DNA of 64,000 nucleotides from Acephala macrosclerotiorum. Taxonomy: Eukaryota; Ascomycota; Leotiomycetes; Helotiales; Mollisiaceae. Location: assembly GCA_014904845.1 (NCBI GenBank), contig MU119381.1, forward strand, positions 51,121 through 115,120. The letters are read 5' to 3'. Below are positions 47,619 through 57,898 of this stretch, one piece after another. Made by a program: the position numbers and the translations under genes. The stretch's first letter is position 1. Every line of letters starts with the position of its first letter. Below the pieces are notes generated by a model that had not been told where the DNA came from, made no database searches, and saw only the letters and a program-made list of their open reading frames with translations.

Positions 47619-47989
47619 TGATGCTGCGTAGACTCTACAGAGAGAGGGAGAGTTAGTAGCTAGAGGTCAATGGTATATCAAAGGTTGCTGAGAATTCCTG
47701 GCAGATTGCTGTACCCTCACAGGTGATGCATGGCCCTCATCAGGGTCTGCTGCTAGCTGATGCTTGAGTGTTGTCGAGAGAAGGTTGAAACAGAGTTAGA
47801 CGACAATAGCTCAGCCTTGCGCACGGACCGACAAGGCTTGGTCAAAAAATTTCCAGAAACATTTTCCGCCTCGCACCATCACCCCGCCATACGCAGCATC
47901 AAAGCATTCATTCTGCTGCAGCGCACATAGACTGCTTCAGATTGTGCTTGTTGATTAATTACTTGTTCGGTCCTCGCAAGGCATCTGCA
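47619..47989. promoter_or_regulatory. Divergent promoter region between MSH4 and RSA4
   Basis: About 370 bp between two divergent start codons, so both promoters and leaders must lie here. It links a meiosis gene with a constitutive ribosome-assembly gene. I see no clear shared operator. Confidence 0.45.
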
Positions 47990-49664
47990 ATGGCGACAGT
48001 CCTTCCACCCCCGAGCAAAAGGCAGCGCACTGATGCAGCAGAGAGAGCCAAACAACAGCAAGACATCGAGGAAGTTCCTAGCGATGCAGGCAGCTTGCGT
48101 ATACAATTCTTCGACGAGACAACTGGCCTGCCAATAGGGCAAGGCCCTATCTTAGTCCCAGTTGCAGATGCAACACCGAAGAATCTTGAGCTCCTCTTGA
48201 ATACTCTGCAGGGACATGTATGGCTATTTCCTCACTTATTTCCTGGTTATCATTTTGTAAAATTACTAATGTGATCTATAGGACTCCTCAGATTCAATAC
48301 CATATCGGTTCACACTTCCCGTAAAAGACAAGAAAACTTCCGAAGATGTCACGACAGCATATCCCACGAACGTTTGGAAGACCCTCATCAATCCCGGTCT
48401 GATTAGCACGGAAGAAGTCCAGAACATATCCGCCGCCCCGCAAGCAGTTTTCAGAGTGCAAGCAGTTTCGAGATGTGCCTCGACAATTCCAGGTCACGGA
48501 GAAGCAATCCTAGCTACACAATTCTCGCCTAGATCCTCTTCAAGAATGGTCAGTGGCAGTGGTGATTGTACAGCAAGAATATGGGATTGCGATACTGGAA
48601 CTCCAGTACACACATTGAAAGGGCATACCAGTTGGGTCTTGGCAGTGAGTTGGTCACCGGACGAATCCAGGATAGCCACTGGAAGCATGGACCAAACTGT
48701 AAGAATATGGGACCCAAGTACTGGGAAGCAGCTAGGAAATCCGATGAGAGGACATTCGAAATGGGTAACAAGTCTTGCATGGGAACCATATCACATGCAA
48801 AAGCCCGATCAACCGCGTTTGGCATCTTCTTCGAAGGATTGCACTGTTAGGGTGTGGTCCACAAATCAGCAGACTATTGAGATGGTGTTAAGCGGGCACA
48901 AGGGTTCAGTAACATGCGTCAAGTGGGGAGGTACGGGCTTTATATACACTGGTTCTCAAGACAAGACGATAAAGATCTGGAACGCAAACGACGGTACTCT
49001 TGCACATTCTCTTAATTCTCATGCCCATTGGGTAAATCACCTGGCACTATCCACCGACTTTGTCAACCGAACGGCATTTCACGATCATACTGGGAAGATA
49101 CCGGACTCCGAGGAGGGCAAGTTGGCGAAAGCAAAGGAACGATTCACAAAGGCAGCCACAATTCAAGGTGAAATTGTCGAGCGATTGGTCTCTGCCAGTG
49201 AAGACTTCACCTTGTATTTGTGGGAGCCGTTGAAAGGTACGAAGCCTGTGGCACGGATGCTTGGCCACCAGAAGCAGGTGAATCATGTCACATTTTCGCC
49301 AGATGGACTGTTGATCTCTTCTTCGGCATTCGACAATCACACGAAAATCTGGAACGCGAGAGATGGGAAGTTCATAAACACTTTGCGAGGCCATGTGGCT
49401 CCAGTTTACCAATGTGCTTTCAGTCCCGACTCGAGGCTGCTTGTCACCGGAAGCAAAGATACGACTTTAAAGGTATGGGATATGAAGACGTACAAATTGT
49501 CAGCTGGTAAGTTTTCTGAATCTCCCAACCTCCCTCCCTAGCCTAACATTTTGGCAGATCTTCCAGGGCATAAAGATGAAGTCTATGCAGTTGACTGGAG
49601 CCCTGACGGGCAGAAGGTGGGAAGTGGTGGGAAGGACAAGGCTGTTCGTGTATGGAGGCATTAG
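47990..49664 (+). CDS. RSA4: Rsa4/NLE1 (Notchless) WD40 ribosome-assembly factor
   Basis: Nucleolar WD40 protein that binds pre-60S particles and is removed by the Rea1/Midasin ATPase. Three exons (47990-48217, 48282-49506, 49558-49664) give 519 codons with clean GT-AG junctions. The N-terminal ubiquitin-like NLE domain starts after a basic leader (LRIQFFDETTGLPIGQGPIL, DSIPYRFTLPV). It is followed by eight WD40 repeats, recognised by recurring GH...W.P.......S.D.T.R.WD blocks from STIPGHGEAILATQFSPRS to the last repeat GHKDEVYAVDWSPDG, ending KAVRVWRH at the C-terminus. Length equals that of known orthologues (about 515 residues). The NLE domain contacts Rea1 through a conserved acidic residue in this domain. 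It is divergent from MSH4. Confidence 0.96.
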
Positions 49665-50001
49665 TCAAAGAGAGCATAATGATACCCATATAGAATGTCC
49701 ATGATGAGGTTCGTACTTTTCATAGCAGCCTTTTTGGACGTCCTATTGATTCCTGGATTCGTTCGCATATGTGATATGCTCGCCTTATTTTTATCGTCCA
49801 GTTAGTGTGGGTGATCAGGACTTCAGATTTTTTTAATTGCGAATGGCACTTCGCCCCCATTGGAAAGAAAAGATACCTCATGGTCGCACATCTACTGGGC
49901 GACCCTATAGATAGTATGTGGCGGCTTTTATCGATGCTCGAATATTAGCATGAGTCCTCTCGAAGCTCTCACGATTTCAAAGAAAACTTTGTGAAGAAGT
50001 C
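49665..50001. other. 3' flank of RSA4
   Basis: About 340 bp of intergenic sequence; nothing else is supported. Confidence 0.4.
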
Positions 50002-51142
50002 ATGGAGAATAGTGAAGTCGTAAAGCGATACAACATTCAGTCCAACAGCATCGCAGTGGTCATTTCAGCTGCCGCAAAGCTCGTCGAGTCTCTCGACATG
50101 CACAAATTTTCGCGACAACTCTTCGACAGTTTAGACTTTCGAAAGGTGTCTGTGGCAGAACTCGAAACCCGCTGTAACAAGCTCCGCGAAGCGGCCATCA
50201 CGCTCAGAGACCAAAGAATGCACGACATTCGTCGAACTAGTTTTGCTGTCTTCTTATATTTACTCCAAGTTATAGCGGTTTTCGTGCCTGCCGTTGGAGA
50301 ATCGGCCAATCCTTCTGGGAGGAAAGCGTCACCTGCGGTGATGCTCGTCCGGCTTTTGCCACTGGTGTTACTGAGCAATGCCATCGGCGACTATGGTTAC
50401 TGGAAGCTCTCGAGAAAGACGCTCTTCGAGTTCCTGGATGAGGTAAAAATACCAACTAGGAGCTTCACGGAGCGCTATCTCGATTCCCTTTGTTAGTGAG
50501 CTGGAATGCTCTGGCGCCGTCCTCCATTCTCGCCCAGGCAGCGTTCGCAAAGTTGTTTTGGCCTTCATTTCCGTCCTGCCCATCACTATGCCATATGCAT
50601 GATGTGCCACTGCTTTCGCAGTGGACTGCACACAACCCACTTGGCTTAGCTGTGGCGCTACACTAATCATAGGTTCTTTTGCACTGTGGCTTTTTAGCTT
50701 TGCTGCTACAGTGCTCATGAGGGTTTCGCTTGGCAGACATCTGTGGTTATTCATCTTGCTGAAAAAAATCGTGGCAGCCACACCCATCCTGGCGCTCATC
50801 TTACTTTCTAGCTGCGGCTAATTCAATAGTTGTTATTGTTCTAGCGGAGCGATAGTCCGCGGCAGTCACGCTCATGTTGACCTCAACCCCGTTGTATTTT
50901 TCCCTACCACCAATCACGTCACCTATTCCGCAGCGGTCTCAGCGGGTCTCTGTCTCCAGCTGTTGATTCCTGTCCTCGTGCGTTGTGTCCAACTACAGGG
51001 ATTCAAAACAATGTGGTGGCGTGACTTAGATGAACCTCCTTCAGTGACGGAAAGAAGCTACACGTTACCTGCGAAACCAGATGCTAGAATTCAAGCTGAT
51101 GAAGTAGATTTAGACGAAAGCACTGAGCGGGTGTCTGCGTGA
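50002..51142 (+). pseudogene. Decayed gene for a multi-pass membrane protein of unknown family
   Basis: Begins with a soluble helical part (MENSEVVKRYNIQSNSIAVV) and two hydrophobic segments (FAVFLYLLQVIAVFVPAV, MLVRLLPLVLLSNAIG), then continues in another frame with segments ATLIIGSFALWLFSFAATVL and VAATPILALILLSSCG, ending with the basic/acidic tail FKTMWWRDLDEPPS and the stop at 51142. Three lesions break it: an extra T in the CTTT run at 50489-50491 shifts frame, and in-frame stops occur at 50600-50602 (TGA) and 50819-50821 (TAA). The reading frame resumes after each, with the same membrane-protein character, so this is a decayed copy of a longer fungal membrane protein. I do not know its function. 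Confidence 0.66.
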
Positions 51143-51572
51143 AGTCGTTCTTGTACTTGCGGAAGGAGTGGAACGTTTTGCGTTGAGGAAGACACACGGC
51201 GAAACCGAATAATGACAGCAGCGTATGTGTGAGTCCGAGGAAGTATGAAATGGCAAGAGAACTAGATAGGGAATAAATACCTTAAGGATCAAGCCATAGC
51301 AGAAACGTATTCAATCTCTTCAACCCTCAAGTTTCTCCGCCCTGCATACGTCCCATAGTCATTGTTTGATATGCTTCAAATGTGTCAAGTTGCAATTTCC
51401 ATTCATTCATTAGACATCGCATTTCACTACATCCGCGCAGATTAGTTCCATGAATCTTAGAAATTCACTAATACCTCCAAACACTTAGCCGAATCCACTT
51501 CGCAGCCGAACCTTGCCTTGAAAACCCTCCTCCGGACAACAACACCACGATCATCACAATTCAACATCCTAA
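51143..51572. other. Intergenic region before the second BTB cluster
   Basis: About 430 bp; the leader of the next BTB gene probably starts in its right part. No gene is supported. Confidence 0.4.
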
Positions 51573-52475
51573 ATGAACATGGAGGCGCAGGACACCCAAG
51601 AAGGCGAGAGCGAGATCGGCGCCAACACGAACACAGAGTCTGAATCTGTTGGATCTCTTCCTATCACGGATGGTCACTGGAAGCTGCCTAACTTCTCGTA
51701 AGTTCACACCATTTTGCCGCCGCATGCTGAAATTAACCTATTTCATTACAGAGAACCAGTCGCCATGGTGGCATTTGTCGTGGGCCCAGATGATGAAGTC
51801 AAAGAGTTCCAGGTCCACAAGGACGTCGTGTGTTTCTATTCAAGTGTTCTGAGGGTGAGTTGAAGCCGACTTGATCAGACGGACTTTGAGATCGTGCTCT
51901 ATAAGCGAGTCTATTCTTTAAATTCGTTCATATCTGACGTTAGTTTATAGGCAGAATTGAACAATGGTTTCGTCGAAGGACAAATCCAAACGTACCGTCT
52001 TTTGGATGCGTCACCTGGCACGGTCGATCTGCTCATCCAGTGGCTCTACTTTCAGAAACTCAAACTCGAGCAACTCCAGCCAAGCACCAAGCCCTCTGTC
52101 CCGAACAAAATTGAAGAAGACCTCAACTTAGCTGGATTATGGGTTCTCGCCGACAAATTCCGCATTCCATCCCTGCAGAATCTGGTGGTGACAAGTATGG
52201 TTAGGATTGGAACTCGGTACAGAAAGGCCCCATCCGAAACCTTCAGCTACATCTACAAGAATACCGCTGCTGGAAGTGCGTTGAGAGACCTCGCTGTTCA
52301 CCAGTGTGCAAGAATGACCCCTCGGGCTCTGATTCGTCGAACACCAGACCTCTTTCCCAAGCAAATGCGAGCTGATTTGGCCTACTACCTTATCGGAGAG
52401 GAACACGACCTTGGCGACGACTATTGCGATCCTGAATTGGATGATGCAAGATCTTTCTTCGTTCCGATGGAGTAA
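51573..52475 (+). CDS. BTB/POZ-domain protein, right cluster copy 1
   Basis: Three exons (51573-51697, 51752-51854, 51951-52475) give 250 codons in frame. Exon 1 encodes an acidic, polar leader (MNMEAQDTQEGESEIGANTN) rather than the basic leader of the other copies. The phase-2 intron then enters the BTB fold (SEPVAMVAFVVGPDDE), with HKDVVCFYSSVLR next. A second intron, phase 0, falls right after this helix, a position absent from the left-cluster genes but shared with the next gene. The rest follows the family: LLIQWLYFQKLKLEQLQ, LAGLWVLADKFRIPSLQNLVV, and a C-terminal helical part (FPKQMRADLAYYLIG). No function is known. Confidence 0.87.
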
Positions 52476-53004
52476 AGTGTTTGCGGGGATGCTTGTGACG
52501 AAGGGAGCACAGAAAGAAAAGGTCTGCTACTAGTAGACAAGCACAACGAATGATATATTGCTTTGCTGTGCTCTCAACAATGCTTGTGATTTGGTTCTTC
52601 AGATGTGACAGTTGTTTTATACCGCTCGCTCTCGCACAAATGCTCACAGATCTATATGAGAATTGCTGATTTGTGAGTGTCTGACAAACATTCAAAGATT
52701 GTAATTATATTGTTTGTTGCAGAGCTCTTATTTATCCACTTTGGTATAAATACTTCAGGTTCTCCATTGATTTGCGTCACCTCCTCACTACCCAAGAGCG
52801 GCTCGACTTTTCAGAGCCTCGTTCGATTCTATCTGGCTCGGTCGCGACAGCCTCGTCCGATTCACCGGATATTCATATTATATATACCGCGTTCGAGCTA
52901 CTTCCAGCACTATCTTTAAGACACAAACTTTTCCAAACGATCTTGCTTTTGCAAATTCTTTACAACAACTGGAACAAAATAGCGGTCTTGCATTCCCAGA
53001 CACC
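52476..53004. other. Intergenic region between the two right-cluster BTB genes
   Basis: About 530 bp of flank and leader sequence, with no supported gene. Confidence 0.4.
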
Positions 53005-53933
53005 ATGCAGTCAAAGACTCCCGAAAAGAGGAAGAGTTCCGCACGGATCATCCCTTCACCAAGCCCGAAGAAGCACAAGACTGCCTTTCGCGAATGGGCG
53101 TCATCGGTTGACACAAACAAAACCAAAAGGGCCTCTCAGCTACTTGGAAGTACCTTTCCAAAGGAGGCAAAGAATAGACCAACCCTTTTGTAAGTCCTAC
53201 TAAAGATCCTTCCTGCTATTTTGCATTGTCGATCTGCGTGCGCTAACATATATCGGTCTGTTAGTGATGACGACGCTCTTATTACATTCATCGTCGGCGC
53301 CGAAGATAACACGGAGACGTTCATGGTATCCAAAAAATTAGCCTGCTTCTATTCCCGAGTCTTAAATGTAGGTTCCCCTGTCAACAATTCCATGGCAATC
53401 GATCATTTCCTGTGTGAGTTCCTCACATCTCATAGACAGCGTTTAACGGCGACTCCGTCGAGAATCGAACCCAAACATATCGCATTGTCGACACGACTTT
53501 AAGGGCTTTCCAAATGCTCAATGGTTGGCTTTATAACGAGGCGCTCAACACAAAGCAACTGAACCCTGTCCCGGACATGGACCTCGATAGCCTAGATTAC
53601 CGAGAAGAAGATAATGCTCTTGCAGAGCTCTGGGTTCTCGCCGAAAAGCTATCAATGCCTACCCTGCAAAATGCAGCCATCAAGGCCATTACGGAGATCG
53701 CAATAGAGCACAACTGTGCCCCAGAAACCACCTTCGATTACGTTTACAAGAACACACGAGATGAAGAGAGCCCCTTGCGTCGTCTGTTGGTTCGGCAATG
53801 CATCGAGTACACCGATCCCAGCCTCTTTGTCGAAAACAAGGACCAGTTTCCCAAGGACTTGCTTGCCGAGATCGCAGCATACGCCCTATTGAACATGGCC
53901 CCTATCGAGACAACAATCGAGGCAGAAGAGTGA
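53005..53933 (+). CDS. BTB/POZ-domain protein, right cluster copy 2
   Basis: Three exons (53005-53189, 53265-53367, 53436-53933) give 261 codons. Exon 1 encodes a long basic leader (RIIPSPSPKKHKTAFREW) with a likely nuclear localisation signal. The phase-2 intron precedes FDDDALITFIVGAEDN, and the phase-0 intron lies after KKLACFYSRVLN, exactly as in the neighbouring copy. The C-terminal half carries NALAELWVLAEKLSMPTLQNAAI and a helical end (FPKDLLAEIAAYALL). It is a tandem duplicate of the upstream gene by structure, with strong sequence divergence. No function is known. Confidence 0.88.
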
Positions 53934-55814
53934 TGGAAAGACGTGGTTGGGCCGTTGTCCGACAGTCATTGGGACCATTTATAGGTGGTATGGCTACCAG
54001 GATGGATTGAGACATCGCAATGATCGCAGTAAGGGCTTTGGGAGCAGGGGTACAAAGGAGTTCATAGAATTAAATGTGAAAATTTGAGGCTCATAGAGAA
54101 TCGAGAACTTGGAACCAACCGTGGCATCTTCAAACTTAGCGTGCCTCGATCATCATCGTGAAGTGATGCTCGCTTAACGAACCCCTTTTCTAGCGTAGCC
54201 GGTCCGTCCCCGTGACCCTCAGTGGAAAGTCCCTACCTAAGTTTAGATCCCAGGACACCAAACAGCTCCCTTAGGGGATTTTGATTGACTGAGAACCCTC
54301 AAGTGCACTCTAACCCAATTTGGGAGATTTTGATATCGACTGTCATCCTCAACATTTTATGAGCTCCCTTGACTTTTCAAACCTCCCATTCTTCTCCGTT
54401 GTTGTTCAAGATATCCAGATCCTTTCTAACTAAATCTTCTTACTTTCAGTTTCTCGCAATTTCAACTCTCTCCATGCCCCCTCTCACACTATTATTCGAG
54501 ATTTCCGCACACAACTTACTACAGCCTCTCGGGACGGCGAGATTTGACCAGAAAAACTCGACCAACAAGCAACGACCGTCCGACGCAACACTGATGCCCG
54601 ACAACAGGATCCGAAGTTGGGCGATGCACTCCAGTTGCGCAATGATGGGCTCCTTTCGTCATTTCAAAGTAAGCTCGTCTCTTCCAAACTCCCAAAGCTG
54701 CCAAAACTAACAAATCAGTCGGGTTCAATCGCAGGATATACCCCGATGCGCTCTAACCGATACAACGCAACCCGTCCCGAACATTCATTCAATAAACCAT
54801 ACAACACCAAACAAAGAGAGCCCAGGTCCTCAATCATTACCTGAGCAACAACGAGATATCGAAGAACGACATCATATTTGTCACAGCAGGTGGGCGAAAG
54901 CTGATTTTTATGATGAGCAATCTCTTCAACAATCCTTGAACAATGTATACCGCAGAAATGGAAAACAAGTCAATGCCCAGAGATTCCGTCAAGGCACAGG
55001 GGAGATGTAGAGTTTAGAGGAGAAAGAGAACTTAGAGCTAGAGAATGAGAATCCCATCTGCCTCGATACAGTGCTCACGGCATTCAGTAACATGAGCGTC
55101 TAAGAGACTGGTCTTAGCAACTTCTCTGTCTCTTGACAGCCTAAAACCACCACCAACGGTAATGGTATTTCTCTTCAATTTCACCCAATAGTTTGATAGC
55201 ACAGCTACCCCTCATTTTCAAGGAGATGCCATGTTGAAAAGGCCGTTGGAGGAGAACTTCTCCATCGAGAGTGATGTAACTGATGTCAGAGAACGCCATC
55301 TCTATCGAGGGCGAGATGGCCGATGCTTCTATGGCTGCAATCCCTGATCTGGAAGACTAAGTTATGTCTGAGGGCGTCATCTCCGTCGACAATAGATAGG
55401 AGATATCGATATCGCTGATATAGCGTATCAACTCCAACAAATAAGCTTGGCTTACTCTACGATATCGAAGTGTAAATGGTGAGTGTCCATCGAGAGACTG
55501 AAGGATGAACAAATGATGAGTGCTGGGACCCCAAATAAATCTGAATCAGGATCTGAAATTTAGGATGGTGTTTGGCATGAATTGTAGTTGAACACGAGGT
55601 GCGCGTTAGTAGGAGAATACGACTACTGATGGCATATTAGGCGGGCCCAGGAATTAAAATGCCAAAAGGACCAAAAACAAATGCAACTTTATACAACATA
55701 TGTCCCACCTGCTCAACACAGAGACGAGGTCGCGCAGACACTAGTCATTCATGCCTCTGCGTTTATTTTCCTTCCCACGACTTTGCTGAGCCTTGAACAC
55801 CTTCGTTCTCTTTG
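53934..55814. other. Intergenic region without a supported gene
   Basis: Nearly 1.9 kb. Short open frames around 54369-54844 and 55681-55983 show no family features, and the latter is antisense to the NACHT pseudogene. No element with clear ends was found. Confidence 0.4.
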
Positions 55815-57435
55815 CTACAAAGAATCACGCTCATGCTTCCGTCTGGAGAAAAGTTTTGAGAATCGATGTCGACTGCCTGATCTTCTCACGCTCGACGCCA
55901 CAACTTTCTCCTCCAACTTTCTGATCTTCACAGGATTCCATTGCCAGAATGCGTTCCTGATACCTTCCATCCCACCAGATTGATCATCTATCTCAACATC
56001 TGCACCGTAGTCAAAAAACAGCTCCACCAATTCTGCCGATCTTTTCATCACCAGGTCGTGATATGGATCTGCCTCATTTCGCTGTCTGATATCGCTACGG
56101 AGATCAGATCCTTCCATGGGGACGAACCGCGGTATTCTCGATTGACATTGACGCCATATTTAAGAAGCGTGCGTATAAGTCTCATTCGCAAAACGGCGAA
56201 CGTCTCAAACTCAAGAACTTCCAGCGAGAGAATGGGTGTCCCATCTGCGTCCTGAGCTACTAAATAATTGGCTTACAGTTGTCGTTGCATAGAGCCATAA
56301 AGCTCACCTTGCATTTGGGGCATTAAATATTGTCTTGCTCCCTTGGAAAGGTTACGGACAGGTTTGCTCAATATCAGGTGGTCTCTGTGATCGAGGAGTG
56401 CGGATCGTTTCATGATGATATCTATCTTTGCAGAAGGCAATATGAAGATGTCTGATCCGGACGGGCCAGTCTTCAAATATATAGCAACTCGCTCAAGTTC
56501 TTGGAGGGTAGGAGTCCGTGAGCCATAAAAGGTAGCCTCAGCCTGGTTAGCATAGTCCCAGCAGCACCGAATAGCACGCCACATGTTGTCGTCTCCGAAT
56601 AGCTTGTCTTCACTATGGTCTTTGAGCCTCATGAGGAAGCCCCTTGCAAGCAGCGCTGAAGGATCGAATGGCAGACGCGTGGCTGCTAGTATCATGTTCC
56701 ATACTTCAGGCTTTCAAAGAAGTCTTTCACTGTGAGGTGTAGGTACTCCACTCTGAGGTTTCCCAAGTCATCGGGAGAATATTTCGAGTGTACTGGACCG
56801 GGGTATTGATGGTCATTGTTTCCATTCGAGGGCAAAGATAGGTTTGGACCACGATAATTAGGAGGTAAAGGGTTGAACCAAAGGTTGTTCGCACCACTCG
56901 CTCCATCCTCGTCCTCGCGATCGGAGCGCAGAGCTGGGACCTCCAAAAGGCCTTTAATCCTACTGTTCAGCCACCTTTTCATGGTGTCGCAGTGAAATTT
57001 TTTCTCCTCGTCAGTAGCAGGTCTGACCTCTGTGGTTATGGCGGTCTGAGGGTCCTCCTCGTCGGCAAACGAGAGCTCAAGGAGGCTGATGGGACCTGAA
57101 CATTGGTGTACAATTTGAATTAGTTGGGATGCGTGCTCGAAATAGAAACGATCTAAGCTTTGCAATATGTTTGTGTATAAACCATCCAAGTCTTCTGGCA
57201 TGAGCGCAAGCCGCCTCGAAAGATCCGACAGGCGGTCCGAATTAGCGAGGCCCTCGAGAAGTGACCGAACAACGAGACTGATGCAGAGAAAGACACCAGC
57301 TGACTTCTCAGAGATATCTTTCCCTAGGAAACCACCCATAGGAGAGATTCTTCTACAGCGTAGGAGAATCTCTCCTATAGCCACCAATTTTTGGCCTTGT
57401 TGCACCTCTAAAAGGTCTGATCGCAAGGTTTGCAG

Positions 57436-57633
57436 GGCTTGAAACTGCTTGACTAGACCCTTCGAACCGAACTATTTAAAGGGCTAATTACACAGCTCGA
57501 AAACACCCACTTTAAAGCCCTGTAGCACATTGCCAAGGCCCGAAACTGCCTAATAAGGCCCTTCGAACCGGACTGCTTAAAGGACTCATCACAAAGCTCG
57601 AAAACACCCATTTTTAAGCCCTGTAGCACATTT
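57436..57633. repeat. Two direct copies of a roughly 100-bp unit inside the element
   Basis: Copy 1 (about 57436-57535) and copy 2 (about 57536-57633) share blocks such as CCTTCGAACCG, AGCTCGAAAACACCCA and AAGCCCTGTAGCACATT in the same order. Differences are scattered substitutions, many of them transitions. Confidence 0.75.
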
Positions 57634-57813
57634 CGAAAGACAAGGGCCTTACAGGTGTTTAAAAGCTTTTCGCTTAGTTGCAAATTTGAAAAAAAAAAAA
57701 ATTTCAAGTCCTCTTCTCTTTTTTTTCCCTTCATATTATATAAAGTGAGTCTCTTTTTTTCCCTCCTCTTTTTTCCATTTTTACGGCCTTTATTAACTTA
57801 TAATAGATAAAAT

Positions 57814-57898
57814 ACTGTGAGAGAGTTGGGACTGTGAGAGAGTTGGGACTGTGAGAGAGTTGGGACTGTGAGAGTTGGAACTGTGAGAGAGTTGGGGG
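57814..57898. repeat. 17-bp minisatellite inside the inserted element
   Basis: Unit ACTGTGAGAGAGTTGGG repeated about five times: three perfect 17-bp copies from 57814, a 15-bp copy lacking one GA, and a final copy with extra Gs. It resembles slippage-prone arrays inside non-autonomous elements. Confidence 0.85.

Noticed and set aside
54369..54844. Overlapping frames that might be another BTB gene of the right cluster
   Set aside because: Neither the BTB core nor the 'LW.LAE...P.LQ' motif is present in any frame, and no phase-2 intron pattern is seen.
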